This document shows, piece after piece, positions 25,277 to 37,686 of a stretch of DNA of 64,000 bases. The stretch is from NCBI GenBank assembly GCA_029844215.1, contig CM056733.1, positions 54,693,794 to 54,757,793 on the forward strand, read 5' to 3'. How positions within the stretch are numbered: position 1 is the stretch's first letter; each line of letters begins with the position of its first letter. The position numbers and the translations under genes are program-made. The stretch is from Przewalskia tangutica. Its lineage: Eukaryota > Streptophyta > Magnoliopsida > Solanales > Solanaceae. The notes under the pieces are model-generated. The model did not search any database, was not told where the DNA came from, and saw nothing but the letters and a program-made list of their open reading frames with translations.

Positions 25277-26385
25277 TCATATCGTCAAAAGTGTATCTCC
25301 GACGATGTTAGCCTTCGCTTCACCTTTGTCTTTCTCTTTATTCGTAATCTTGAGTTTGCGGCAGTCCTTGATTATGTGACCAGGTTTTCCACAGTGATGG
25401 CAGTTCCCTTTAAACTTCTCTGTTGTTGGGGCCTTACCATCCTTATGGAACTTGTGCTTCTTACTTGTGTTTCCTTTGGCCTCCACCAGATTTGCCTTTG
25501 CCTCAGCGGGTTGTTTTCCCTTAGGCATGGCCTTCTTATTATCCTCCTATATCTGGAGTTTGATAATAAGTTACTCAAAGGTCATTTCCTTTGTCTAGAG
25601 TTTTAAGTATCTCATGAAATCATTCCACGAGGGAGGTAACTTCTCAATTAATGATGCAAAGCAGATGGCACATGACCAAAAGTTTTTAGACCCATGAGCT
25701 AAGGCACCAAAAATTGCTCATTTGGTTTCATTCCTTCCAAATCCAGGTTATGTAGAATCATTTGGAATTCCTGGACTTGGTACATCACAGTTTTGCTATC
25801 CACCATTTGAAATTTCAGAAATTACCCAACGATGAATTTCTTAGTACCATCATCTTGTGCGTTGTACTTTTTCTACAATTTTTACCATAACTCTTTGGCG
25901 GTGCCAATGGTGCAATACACTATGTAGAGAGGGTCAGACATACATTCATAATATAGGTCCTGTAGATGAAATCACTATGACTCCATGCATCAAGAACCAT
26001 CTTTATGTCATTAATGACATGGATACATTGGCCCCTTCCAGCCGTTTCATTTGGTTGAGGGTCCATTTCATCTTCAACTTATAGAGGATCTTCTATTAGG
26101 AAACGAGACATTCATATAACAGTCAAATAAAACATATTTTGCTTCCATCTCTTGAAGTTGGAGCCCATGAACTTCTATGGGCGTTCATAGTGGAATCCAC
26201 CGGGTAGAGGAACTGTAGTGTTCCCTTGAATACCAGGAAAGGAAAGGCGTTATGTGAGCCTTCAGCAGCAGTGGGAAGGCACTGGGTGTGCCTTGAGCAG
26301 TAGAGGAGAAGGCATTGGGTATGCCTTGAGCAGCAGCAGAAGATTCATCAGCAAATTGTTCTCCTCCAGTCATCTTTTTTAGCAC
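25277..26385 (-). pseudogene. Copia gag remnant with CCHC zinc knuckle
   Basis: A zinc knuckle, CHHCGKPGHIIKDC, is intact at about 25,365-25,410 within a lysine-rich stretch (HKFHKDGKAPTTEKFKGN). Upstream, towards 26,385, gag-like fragments are broken by stops. The likely start lies near 26,370-26,385 (MTGGEQFADESS). The alanine/serine-rich AQGIPNAFSS / AQGTPSAFP pair is a small internal duplication. Confidence 0.8.
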
Positions 26386-26399
26386 TTACAACAATATTG

Positions 26400-27333
26400 T
26401 CTTAAGATTATTATTACAACGATTGCAAGAAAATGAAAAGTAAGTAACTATTACAAAGATTACAATCTGAAAATAAGAACAAAACAAGGTTTGCTGAGTC
26501 GAGTGATATTCAATCTATCCTTAAGACAATAATGCCCCGTATGTATCCTTTTATGTTAATAGGCAACTTGTCTCCTAAGATAAAACAACAACTAACAAAT
26601 GAGCAAATAAAACTCAAATGTTTACTATAAGAAGAACCTTTGAGTGTATGAAAGAATGCTTAGAGAAAAAGAAGATCAGAAATCTTATTGTGGTGTGTCT
26701 CCAATTGAGCCAAATGCCTCAATTTATAGTAGTGTAAGAGGGTCTCTTCATGTGCACATGTAATGTCCATTTAAGTGTCATGTAATGGACACTTAATTCA
26801 CCAAGTAATGCTGCCAAATAATGAGTTAATTATGGAGAAACAAATGGACACTTGAATGCTCCAAAATGTCCCCATAATCAGCCAAACTTTTGGACTTCCG
26901 TCGCTTAGTGACTGACTGGGTGGCGCCGAGGCACCGCGGCTCCAGTAGCCATTTTCCACTCAGAGCTGCAGCTCAACCTTTAGGGCGCCACGACGCTTAA
27001 GGGTTAAGAGTCGCGACTCTCCGGCTTTCGAGGGTGAGTCATGACCCTTCTTGGATCTGCGGCCCTTTTCCGACCCATTCCAACCTTTACACTACGTACA
27101 CTTCTTCCTTCATTTACAACGTGAAACACTCATCATTTGGACAACAACCGTCTATCATTCTATGTCTCAAACATTTTATTTGTGTACCAATATCTCTTTC
27201 ACTAAGGAAATTTACGATCCTTGGTACATGTGCACGTGTGTGGAAATGACGTTTTTGACGTGCGGGATCCCAATTATTCGAGTCATAAATAATAGGATAA
27301 ACTTTATTCCACGTTAAAAAAGTTCCAACAAAA
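26400..27333 (-). repeat. Probable copia 5' LTR and leader (boundaries not proven)
   Basis: Upstream of the copia gag, this stretch has no coding signal. It holds a minus-strand TATAAATTGAGG at about 26,717-26,728 that would suit an LTR promoter. No recognisable primer-binding site was found and no second LTR is in the window, so the limits are uncertain. Confidence 0.4.
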
Positions 27334-27580
27334 GCAGTGTAAAACTGTATTTAAATAATATTCAAGATTATAAGAGGAATTCAAAATTAGAAAAAACACA
27401 TAATATTAAAACTTTATAAAGTTATAGATAGATGTAAATTAAGAGAGTACAATATATTAACCTTACTCAATGAATATCTTGGAACCTCGATAAGTAACTA
27501 TGAAAAAATTGGTAATAAACATTCTTTTAATAATACTATCACCTGAGGGCCGAGAGAAACCACTTGTATCGCTGCTAACA
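27334..27580. other. AT-rich spacer, no feature recognised
   Basis: About 250 bp of AT-rich DNA lie between the presumed copia LTR and the Tat-type element. I see no gene, repeat or RNA signal here. It ends in TAACA, the left target-site candidate of the Tat element. Confidence 0.5.
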
Positions 27581-28126
27581 TGTATTGGGTAGATATTCCT
27601 TTGGAAGCATTGGCGTACACAAGAAGTCTGGTAGTTCTGGAAACTCCAATGGTCCCAAATGATCTCTATAACTGTCTTCAACTCCCGTCACATCAACCCT
27701 CATAGATCAGAGTTTTTCGACACGCATGGACACAATGACGTCATGGTGCTCACGTCGTCACAACTTTAGGGGGGCATAATAGTCTAAGTTTCGTCTTATA
27801 TATACAAGACTTAGAAGAGAAGAAAAATATATTGTATTCTCTCTAAACTCACAATTGTAACCTATATATGTCTCAATCAAATATACCACTCTTAGCTCTT
27901 GTTCTTACACCATCAATTGTTTATTTTTTGATCTAGTTTGTTTGCTCATTTTACTTTCTTATTTCCATATTTTATTTGTATTTTAATCCTACATACCCGT
28001 AACTTAGCTAACAACTACAGACTCGTTTAAGAGGGTCTTCGGATCAGATACAACCTACTTGTCTTAAAACCCTTGAATACAAATCTCTATCTCTATTTTT
28101 TGTTACAATCATTTTCACCGAAAATA
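27581..28126 (+). repeat. 5' LTR of the Tat-type element (546 bp)
   Basis: It matches 46,019-46,669 over its length, but lacks a 96-bp tandem duplication present there. A TATATATAC box near 27,798 followed by AAGACTTAGAAG is a plausible promoter and is conserved in the 3' LTR (about 46,245). Confidence 0.9.
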
Positions 28127-28129
28127 ATT

Positions 28130-28148
28130 TGGCGTCATCTATAGGGAT
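28130..28148 (+). promoter_or_regulatory. Primer-binding site of the Tat-type element (degenerate)
   Basis: TGGCGTCATCTATAGGGA follows the LTR end by about four bases. It resembles the TGGCGCCGTCTGTGGGGA-type site common after Tat and Athila LTRs, with several transitions. Confidence 0.7.
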
Positions 28149-28499
28149 AGACAATTGTGGTGTTGTCTCGATCTGTAGTTGATCTTCTTGAAAAACCTTA
28201 AACGAAAACGCTGCACTAAAAAATATATCAGGTGAAGATACCATTTCTCACAGATCGCAGGGACTTAGAGAGGTACCTATACCTGCTGAACATCAAAACC
28301 CGACGGGTCATTCGAAAACTTTGCGAGCAGCGGTAGAAGAGGAATCCGAATGAGGGCGACTAAGTGGTGAGAGAGGATCTTCGCTAAAACCATCTAGGAA
28401 AGAGCGCGATGAAGAAACTTCGGATAAAGTCAAAGCGAAAGATGCACGAAAAAAACACCCGAGGGGAGGAGCTCAGCCAAATCTCAAACTGGCAAGCCC

Positions 28500-29925
28500 C
28501 GACCTACTAATAAAGGAGGATTTCTCACTAAGGAAATGATTGTCGCTGTCCTAGTAGAACAAAATGAGATAATGTTGTGCATGGAGGCAGCGATGGCATC
28601 TATAGCTACCCATTCTAGAACTGGGACTCTGGCGTCAAATCAGAATATTGCAAAGACCTCAATTTCACCCAAAGCCAACAAAAAGAGAGATGAGGACGGG
28701 AAGGACCGGTTGAATGCATTCAAAAAGGGATTGTGTTGGGTAGAAAGAGAAATGAATGAGCGGATGAGCCAAATACTTGGGGCGCCACCCATCATAAAGG
28801 GTACATGAGCCAGGAGGTACGGGATCTTGTCGTATTAGGAAAGCGCAACCCCCATCCCAATCTCAAAGAAGTTCAAGGTTCCTGACATACCAAAATATGA
28901 TGGCACCATATATTTAGAAGACCACATCGTGACCTTCGAGGCAGTTTTCACCGGGCACGATCTCAAACCACACAAAATCGAATTTGTTATGCTGAAGAAA
29001 TTTAGCCAAACACTCATAAAGGGAGCACTCTCTTGGTATACTCACTTACCCGAAAATTCTATTGATTTATTTTCTACTCTTGCAGATGTCTTTGTCAAGG
29101 CCCATGCAGGGGCCCGTAGGATAGAAACACGCAAACATGACATATTTACAATAAAATAGCTTATCTCCTGGATGCTGTGAGGGTTCATGGATAGGTTCCA
29201 GAGGGAAAGAATGTTATTTCCAGCTATCTTGAAAGATTGGGTGGTACTGCATTTGCATATGGGTTAATCCCGAATAGTTCAAATACCTCCAAAAAACTAA
29301 AGGAAACCTAGAGAAATTCCCCACAAAAGCATAGAGTAAAATAAACCTCGGATACACATCCAAAATACATATTAAGAAAGATAAGAAAGTGACGACGTTG
29401 GCATACACGGGTGGTCATCCTCTGAGAAGGTCGGGTCAGGGATACGATGTTGGTACCACGAATGGTGGATGATTCGAACCATATGAGACAAAGAGATTTT
29501 CAAGTGTTGGAACGAGCCGCGAAAGCACCTAAAACTACCAAAGTCTCATGGAACGGGCCCCTCGGTGAGCAGAGAGATCCACATCAAAAGGGACTGGCCC
29601 CCAAAACTATCTGATCACAAGTTTAGCATAATGCAGCAGAGTTAGTAGTGGTAATGAAGATCATAAAAGAAGTCAAGTTCCCAAATGACGTGTGCACCAA
29701 TCCGGAGAAAAGGTATACAAGTATGTGGTGCCATTTCTATAGCACACACGGTCACACCATAGAGAATTATGGTAACTTAAGGATTGAAGTGGAACAACTC
29801 TTGCACGCGGGGCACTTGAGAGAATACATCAGTGAAAGGGTAAAGCTCAAACTAAGCAGGAATGCTAGAGAGAGGCTGAAATCGGTGCCTCCGCCTACTC
29901 ACACTATCAATATAATCTTTTGATA
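28500..29925 (+). pseudogene. Tat-type gag remnant
   Basis: The gag core is at about 28,870-29,160: FKVPDIPKYDGT, then LKKFSQTLIKGALSWYTHLP and DVFVKAHAGARRIETRKHD, typical of plant Tat Gag. Downstream, at about 29,720-29,870, WCHFYSTHGHTIENYGNL followed by HAGHLREYISER matches the degenerate zinc-finger-like region of this lineage with the last cysteine lost. Frames shift and stop several times. Confidence 0.85.
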
Positions 29926-29929
29926 CAAA

Positions 29930-30400
29930 ATTGGTCAGCAAAATTACATACACTTCAATGAGAAAATACAAGATCTCGGTCACAACAACGAGCTGCAAGC
30001 GTGAACCCATGGAGAGTCAGGACATCACATTCTCTAGCGACAACTGCAAAGATTTCACTTCACCTCATAATAATGCCCTGATAATATCTTTAAAAATTAA
30101 TAAATCATTTACTAAGCGTGTTTTGGTTGATTCAGGAAGCTCAACGAACATCCTCCAACTGTGAGTCCCGAGAGAAATGCAAATGGATAGGTTAATCACC
30201 CCTGTGACGAAAGTGCTAGTAGGGTTCAACATGTCCATCTAGTTGACAAATGGGGAAGTTGAATTGACATTTCACGCCGACGGCATGAAGTAGGCCATGA
30301 TCTTCGATATTGTGTCTAGGGACAATCATGTACAACGCAATCCTTGGGTGGCCATGGTTGCACGCAATGCAGGCATTTCCTTAAACTTATTATCAAAAGT
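29930..30400 (+). pseudogene. Tat-type aspartic protease remnant
   Basis: ALIISLKINKSFTKRVLVDS followed by GSSTNIL at about 30,080-30,160 contains the retropepsin DSGSS active site. The reading stops soon after and then continues only in fragments (LTNGEVELTFHA near 30,250). Confidence 0.8.
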
Positions 30401-30689
30401 TCAAATTTCCCACACCCTGGGGGATTATAGAAATCAGAGGAAGTAGCGTAATATGCGCTGGCAATAACGACTCCGCAAGAACAAGAGATGGATCAATAGC
30501 AATCACAGTCCCCGAGCACAAATAAAGTGCTCGGAAAATAGAGGAAACAACCTCTATATGAAGGATATTCGGATCTAGTCATCCCTAAAGGATTCATCTT
30601 ACCGTCAGACAAAGACCCTACAGATTCGACCATCGAGGAACTAAAAAGTGTGACGTTTTTCGAAGAACATCCCAAAAGAAGGTATACCT

Positions 30690-31236
30690 GGGCTTGGAGC
30701 TCTCGCCCAGGCTCAGGAATGCATTTTTACATTATTTAATAACTAACTCAGATTGTTTTGGTTGGTCTCACCTTGACATAATAGGGATCCCCATGGAGAT
30801 AGCTACACATCGGTTGAGAGCTGATCTAAACCATACCCTAGAGAAGCAAAAGAAGTGGCCAATATCAACGGTCAGGGATCAATTTGTAAAGGAAGAGGTG
30901 ACACGCCTACTTAATATAGGGTCAGTTCGGAGGGTTGTGGACCCCACGTGACTGGTAACATGGTAATAGTCCCTAAAAAGCTCAAAGATCAGAATGTGCA
31001 TGGACTTTAAGGACCTAAATGAGGCATTCCCAAAGGACTCATTTTATTTGCCGCATATATATCAAACGATTGATGCCACGACAGGACATGAGTTGCCCAA
31101 TTTCTTGGACGCATACTCCGGATACAATTAGATTAGCCTGCACCCGGACGATCAGGAAAAAACTTCTTTTATGAATAATAATGGTAACTTTTGTTACAAT
31201 GTAATGCCTTTTGGTCTTAAGAATGCAGGGGTCACT
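30690..31236 (+). pseudogene. Tat-type reverse transcriptase, first part
   Basis: DIIGIPMEIATHRLRADLN (about 30,775) and VRDQFVKEEVTRLLNIGSVR (about 30,875) match the start of Tat RT. FKDLNEAFPKDSFYLPHI (about 31,005), DAYSGYN (about 31,110) and FCYNVMPFGLKNAGVTY (about 31,190) follow. The frame is cut at 31,237 by the Ogre-like element and resumes at 41,943. Confidence 0.9.
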
Positions 31237-33767
31237 TATCGCGCCCGTTTTTTACCTCGGGGTCTGAACGGTATCCGCAACATTGCTCTTTGGCGTGGTT
31301 CCATGGATGGAGCAATAATGTTGATTTTGAAGAGTCGTCACCTAATTAGTTAAGTGAATTAGGACACTTGATCTATTGCAATAAAAATACTGCAATTAAT
31401 CTTCATTTAATTGTCTGCGAAATTAATGAGATTCTGGATCAGAGTTCTTCATTATCCTAAAGGGAAGGGGTTAAGCATCCTTTAAGATCCGCTAACTTGC
31501 GGTTATTCGTTCAAACCTAGGTTAATTATTTATTGCTTTTTTTATTCTACATATTTTAAGCAGTTTTCATAATTTACAATTACAATGGAATGCAATACAA
31601 AATAATAAAGCTAAAATCGAATAAAACTCCGGGACATCTTTTAGCCCTTTTTAGGCCTTCTGCACAAGATGATCTCCGGGTACCTGCATAAACACTTAGT
31701 AAAAGTGTTAGTAATAGAATAAATAATTTTAAAGCAATGACAAGAATTAATAAGTAAAGCCAAAAATAAATACGTCTTTTGTACAGGGGAGGCCTTGGAA
31801 ATCAGACGGAGATTCCTTCATCGGCCAATATTGTTAGAAACAATAAAATAAATAAAACCTTCAAATCCGCGCCAAAACAGTAATAGTTATAAACACGGAG
31901 GGCTCAGATATATATAAAATAAAGTGGGACATCCTAAACAAATCCGGCTGCGAAAACTCGCCCCGCCAACACATGTTGGTTATCCTGTGTAAGTAGAAGA
32001 AATCATCAACGCCAAGAAAGCTTCATTTTATTTTATTTTCCGTCTTTGCAACTGTGGAGGCCTCAAAAATCGACGGATAACTTTTTCATTGGCCAATCAA
32101 GTGTAGTATCTTGTTCAAATCAATTTAATAAAAGGAGCAAAAGGGCAAAATCATAATGTCGCCGGAGCAACAAAATCTAAAATCGGTAACAAAAAATAGG
32201 CGACACAGAACGTGACTCTTACGCGTGTAATGGAACTCCATATAAGTAAACCAATTTCAGATTGCTGCAAAATGCCTTTAATCAAAGGAATACGTTGTAG
32301 CTTGTAAACATGTTACTACAATTTTACCAAATGTACTAGAAACACTATAGTCTAACAAATATTTTGAAGGAAAAAATGGGATACACCAAGTAACAAGTTA
32401 TAACTACATTGGAGAATTGTCGAGTCATTCGCCAAATATCTTCATAGTTTGAGAGAAAAACCATATGACACTCGATTTAAATGCTACTTGACGATGTAAA
32501 TATAGCACCAGACAGCATAATACTATTCTTGCGCAAATTATGCAAAATTCCATCTGCATATCCCAAATCTTAATACATGCTCACATAATGAACCAATTCG
32601 ACCAAGACACAACAAACCCAAATGGTCCGCGGAAACAGTGAAAACAACAGCAGCAAGCAACAAAACAATGGACCGAACTCAGTCCGATATGGATGAAATA
32701 GTAGAAGCAGCGACCAAACCACCACAAACAGCGGTTCGCCGAAAACCAGAGATCCGCCGGAGTCAAAACTCCGGCCAAAATCAAAGTCCTAAGAAAACAG
32801 TCCAACAGACGATGCAGCCCACAGATCCCAAACACAACAAAACGTAGGTAGTCGGAGTTTAAAAACTCCGGCGAGATTCAGAAAAAATCAGTCCAAAATA
32901 AATAATAATATAATAGCAACGAAAGAGAAACAAACAGCGATTTCAACAATACAAAAGGCAGCGGGCAGCGGCGGTATAGTGGGGTTCACGGTGGTGTTGT
33001 TGCTGGTGGGTATGGTTCAGCTCCGGTGCTGCGGTGATGGCAGGTTGGTCGACGAGAAGTGAGTGTTTTCAATGTTTGAGACTTATAGAGGGGTGAGAGA
33101 ATGAGGTGAGTGTGTGGAGAAGATGATAGAGGAGAGATATTATATGGGTGAAATGTTGCTGATGTTGGTGTTGAAGAAGATAAGTTGAAAATGATTGTAT
33201 GCGACTGAAGGTTGGGTCTTGAAAATGAAAGGGTAATGTTTGTTTTATAGAGGGGTTTTTTAGGTTAAGGTTTTGTTTTGGGTTTTGGGGGGGAAAGATG
33301 AAAGGTGTATTAGGCCTTATTTTTTTGCCTCAGTTTTTGGCGGATTTGACTGATCCAGATTGTGCCTCGGACTGGACTGGTTTGACAAAAATGCAAAACG
33401 GATTTATCATTTAAAAGAAAAATTATTTAAAAAGATATAAAACTATCCAAATAAAAATGTCGATGCAATAAAATACAATATTTAAGAAATGTTTAATTCC
33501 TAATTAAAAATAAAAACGGGATGTCAATTAATTATTTAAAGAGATGCAAACATTAATAAAATAAAACGACGGTGTAATAATAATAGAAACATAATATTAA
33601 AAAAGGCATAATGCTTAATTTAAAATAAAAAAATGCAATGTCATTTTGTGAAAAATAAACATAGAATATTATGTAAAAATGCAAAAATGATGATTAAAAT
33701 ACGGTGTCCTAAAATACATAAAATTGCAACAATTATACGAAAAACGGGTCAAAATTGACTGTCAACA
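31237..33767 (-). repeat. 3' LTR of the Ogre-like element
   Basis: It matches 39,416-41,937 with only scattered differences. At its left end it keeps the terminal block GCGCCCG...ACCTCGG, which at the other LTR is found inverted (39,343-39,415). An 84-codon open frame at 32,581-32,835 recurs at 40,736-40,990 simply because the LTRs are duplicates. Confidence 0.93.
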
Positions 33768-33786
33768 GCATATCCCTCTTTGTACG
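33768..33786 (-). promoter_or_regulatory. Polypurine tract of the Ogre-like element
   Basis: On the minus strand ACAAAGAGGGATATGC directly precedes the LTR start TGTTGACAG. This fixes the element's orientation. Confidence 0.75.
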
Positions 33787-33839
33787 GAGATGATGGAAGA
33801 GTCTTCGGACAAAGATGTTGAATTGTAGTCAATTTTGTC

Positions 33840-34085
33840 CTGTTATAATAAACTAGAACTAAAAAGTGGGGCTGATGCATACTCAAAATTGTCCCAGTGT
33901 CAAATTGTGATGACACTGGGTCGTTGTGATGCGAAAATAAAAAGCAAAGATGACGCAGATTTAAAAATGTCCCAGTGTCGAATTATGAGGACACTGAGTT
34001 GGTGCGATGCTAAAACTATGGACGGACGAATACCGATTCAAAAATATGTCCCAGTGTCGAATCTTGATGACACTGGGTTATAATT
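33840..34085. repeat. Three 78-79-bp tandem units with a CCCAGTGTC/GACACTGGG hairpin
   Basis: Each unit carries the arms CCCAGTGTC and GACACTGGG (second unit GACACTGAG) about 10 bp apart, at 33,893-33,920, 33,971-33,998 and 34,050-34,077. The units also share GTCGTTGTGATGC-like spacers. They lie next to the 85-bp satellite. Confidence 0.88.
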
Positions 34086-34164
34086 GCGATGGGATGCTGG
34101 AAAAGACAGGGTGTTTGTTCCCGAGGTCAAAATGCAAAGAAAATGAAGATGGAATCATTTCCGA

Positions 34165-35235
34165 ACGCAATGCAGATGTTCGTCGTTGCATAGACGAAAC
34201 ATAGATGAAGTCATTGCATAGGCTTAAATGAAATGGCGTTGTTGCATAGATGCGATGCAGAAGTTCGTCGTTGCATAGACGAAACATAGATGAAGTCATT
34301 GCATAGGCTCACATGAAATGGCGTTGTTTCACAGACGCGATGCAGATGCTCTTCGTTGCATAGATGAAACGTAGATGAAGTTGTTGCATAAGCTTAGATG
34401 AAAGAGCGTCGTTGCATAGACGCGATGCAGATGCTCGTCGTTGCATAGACGCGATGTAGATGTTCGTCGTTGCATAGACGAAATATGGATGAAGCCGTTG
34501 CATAGGCTTTATGAAATGCGTCATTGCATAGACGCGATGCAGATGTTCGTCATTGCATAGATGAAACATGGATGAAGCTGTTGCATAGGCTTTAATGAAA
34601 TGACGTCGTTGCATAGATGTGATACAGATGTTCGTCGTTGCATAGATGTGATACAGATGTTCGTCGTTGCATAGACGAAACATAGATGAAGTCGTTGCAT
34701 AGACTTACATGAAATGACGTCGTTGCATAGATGCGATGCAGATGCTCGTTGTTGCATAGACGAAACATAGATGAAGTCGTTGCTTAGGCTTTTATGAAAT
34801 GACGTCGTTGCATAGACGCGATGCAGATGTTCATCGTTGCATAGACGAAACATAGATGAAGTCGTTGCATAGGCTTACATGAAATGGTGTCGTTGCATAG
34901 ACGCGATGCAGATGCTCGTCGTTGCGTAGACGAAATATGGATGAAGTCGTTGCATAGGCTTTTATGAAATGCGTCGTTGCATAGATGTGATGCAGATGTT
35001 TGTCGTTGCATAGCCGAAACATAGATGAAGTTGTTGCATAGACTTACATAAATTGGCGTTGTTGCATAGACGCGATACAGATGCTCGTTGTTGCATAGAC
35101 GAAACATAGATGAAGCTGTTGCATAGGCTTAGATGAAAGGGCGTCATTGCATAGACACGATGCAGATGCTCGTCGTTGCATAGACGAAACATAGATGAAG
35201 CCGTTGCATAGTCTTTCATGAAATGGCGTCGTTTT
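34165..35235. repeat. 85-bp satellite array (about 12 units) built from 28-bp sub-repeats
   Basis: The anchor TGCAGATG(C/T)TCGTCGTTGC recurs near 34,171, 34,256, 34,341, 34,426, 34,539, 34,624, 34,737, 34,823, 34,907, 34,992, 35,077 and 35,162, mostly 84-85 bp apart. Two places (34,455 and 34,652) have an extra 28-29-bp step, showing that the unit consists of three related sub-repeats, each with GTTGCATAGAC. Overlapping minus-strand peptides containing YATT and LCNDEHLHR are products of the periodicity, not genes. Confidence 0.93.
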
Positions 35236-35806
35236 ATGGACGTACCTATTTTGTGACTCGCCTGGGTTGAGATAACGTCATTGCATAGACGTTGTGCATT
35301 TGTAACTCGCATGGGCTTATTGTTGTCCTCCCGCCTTTGTTGATATGAAGATCCTGCACTCAAAGAAAACTTGTGAGTTTTAGGAAAGGAGTGGTTGATT
35401 CGCGTCGACTTTGTAGCTTTGACTCTTGACGCTTGCATGCTCATACTGGAAGACTTAGTTGACCGGCTTTTCCTATCTATTGTCGTCTTCTTGCAATAAA
35501 TCTTTAAAATTCCCCAGTTTCAGGTGGATGGAGATGCTGAGCTTTCAACTAGACAAAGCCGAGTCTTGATGCTATCAAGGCGATCAGGTGGCACATTTTT
35601 TATTATTATTTATTTTATCAAACATGGATGCAAAGCTAATACGGAGACATGGGCTATGTACAATGAGTATATGAGAATGCGACCCTCAAAATATGCCCTC
35701 AGTCATGTGTAGGTAGTCATGGATGCAAAACATATGAGGATGCTAAACTCTCCAATGGACAAAATCGAGTCCTGTGCAAAACAAGGGAGAAATATGTCTA
35801 ATGGTG

Positions 35807-36090
35807 TGACCGAAGCTGATGTGGTTGTCTACGTATCCCGCCGAGGGAATCAGGTCAGAGCGTAGTTCGTGATGCAAAATAAAGATTTTTATGATTTTAA
35901 AATGATGTGGGACCGAAGCCAATGTGGCTGCCTACGTATCTCATCTTTGACGAGAATCAAGTCAAGACGTAGTTCGTGATGCAAAAAATGATTGTACAAT
36001 TTTCAAAAAATGAGACCGAAGCCAATGTGGCCGCCTACGTATCCCGCTGAGGGAATCAGGTCAAGACGTAGTTCGTGATGCAAAAAATGA
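35807..36090. repeat. Three copies of a palindromic CTACGTATC...CGTAGTTCG motif
   Basis: Units at 35,809-35,880, 35,911-35,989 and 36,014-36,089 share GACCGAAGC(C/T)AATGTGG, then CCTACGTATC, GA.AATCAGGTC and ACGTAGTTCGTGATGCAAAA. CTACGT and ACGTAG form the arms of a possible stem. Two further diverged copies lie at 37,618-37,686 and 38,016-38,081. They are collinear and in one orientation. Confidence 0.85.
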
Positions 36091-37617
36091 TAATTTTTAT
36101 ATATGTATTTTTTGTTTTGTTTTTTTTTTTTGTTTTTTTTTTAAAAAGTGGAAAGACAACATCACGTTCTAACTTCAGTTGATACCAACAATTAGTATTG
36201 TGCTTAGGAATTCCGTTATTTACTTTCAGTCTAACCGAGACTGACTCATGGGTGCTGCTCGGCGTACTAGCCCTATAACAGAGCTCTTAGTATAAAGCCC
36301 AACCACACTCTCTTAGTATAAAGCGGAGCAGGACCGTTGGCCTGATCTGACTCCCCACCCAACCGCTGTTTTAGCTTTATACAAATACAACTGGGCATAA
36401 AAACGGAATTCCATCAGACGGAAGAGCAAATTCCTATAGTTTCAAATGGTACCTCAGACACCTAAGTATCGACACACTTGCTTGCAGCCAAGGTTTCGAA
36501 CTACACGTAATCTCACGTTTCAAATGCCCTCACTGAAAGAAAGTCTCATTTCTCACATATATTACAATATTTTGAATTTTGGGACGTTTAGAGAAGTACG
36601 TTCACACTCAAAAGGATGTTCAATGCATGTAATACTGATATCATAGGCTTGGCCGTCATGTAAGTATCCACTAATGTGAGAACCCTCAGTATAAGATCAT
36701 GTAGGGCTTGCCACGGGCTTGTAATGTAGGTTTGGGGGAAGGGATGAATATCATTTGGGTAAAAAGTGACTAATCCTTCCTCGAGCGTTGGACTACGTTC
36801 GTGCTTGATATTTGTGTGCTTTAATGCTGACCTGCTTTTTTTTGTCCCAGTTTTTCTGTATTGACTTCTTTTTGAATCTTTCGTTTGGAGTCCGCTCTTT
36901 CCAAAGTTATTCTCTCATTTTTATTCATTTTTTTTAATGTCGGGGCTTTTGATTTCTTCTTTTTGTGAAGTCATCATTTGTATTTTTCTTTTCCCTTTTG
37001 AGACTTTGACAATTTTGTCTTTGCAAACTTCGACACAGAATTTTGTCAGCCACTTGCACATTTCTAAAGCGCTTAAGGAGGTCGGGCCAAGAGAGGGATA
37101 GTGCGTACGCACTCAGAAAGGGTATAGGTGTAATATGCGGTTGTTGAAAGAATAAGTTTTAGGCTCAAAAGGGGTGTACTACGGATAATGTTATTTGGTA
37201 TGCTGAAAAGGCTCAAACGGGTCAAAGAAAGCCTACGATCATTTCCTACAACGAGTGTTACTCAGGATTTCGCCTCAACAAACATTCGGGCCAAGTTCCA
37301 GATCACAATGCAATGTAATTGAACTTATTCTAAAATTCACCACACAATGCACATGAAATGATGAGGTTGGTTTCGTTCTTATCTTGAAAGCATGCGAGAC
37401 AATGTCATTACAGGTGTGCGTGAGAGGTACCAAAAGAATCTATGATTTACCACGAAGTCAACTCATATTGATTATTAATCGTTCTTTCCTATGCACACTC
37501 TTAACTGTGTTGGTATCAACCAAGTCAAACAATGATACTTAAAAAATATTTTTGTATTTTTGGATAACATTTTTGTATTTATGAACAAAATATTTTTTTT
37601 TGTATTTTTTTAATAAA

Positions 37618-37686
37618 GGGTACCGAATCCGAATAGGACTGCCTACGTATCTCATTTTTTACGAGAATCAGGTGTGCGTAGTTCGT
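37618..37686. repeat. Fourth copy of the CTACGTATC/CGTAGTTCG motif
   Basis: GACTGCCTACGTATCTCA, then ACGAGAATCAGG and GCGTAGTTCG, match the conserved core of the copies at 35,809-36,089, while the spacer differs. Confidence 0.8.

Larger units (their letters stand above)
22745..27333 (-). mobile_element. Ty1/copia retrotransposon, minus strand, 3' part cut off by the gypsy insertion
   Basis: Gag, protease, integrase and RT occur in copia order when read from about 26,385 down to 22,745. The RT is cut at 22,745 just after a DIAYAVNKLARF motif, where the Tekay LTR begins, so the remaining RNase H and 3' LTR should lie left of the window. Stops and frameshifts break all parts. The right end near 27,333 (minus-strand TGTTGGAAC) is only a guess, since the other LTR is not available to compare. 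Confidence 0.85.

Noticed and set aside
32581..32835. 84-codon ORF, cysteine/phenylalanine-rich, also found at 40,736-40,990
   Set aside because: The second copy exists only because the LTRs are duplicates. There is no recognised domain, and LTR U3 regions are not normally coding.
34078..35444. Series of minus-strand ORFs with repeated YATT and LCNDEHLHR peptides
   Set aside because: Read-through of the 85-bp satellite; the periodicity, overlapping frames and lack of any domain argue against genes.
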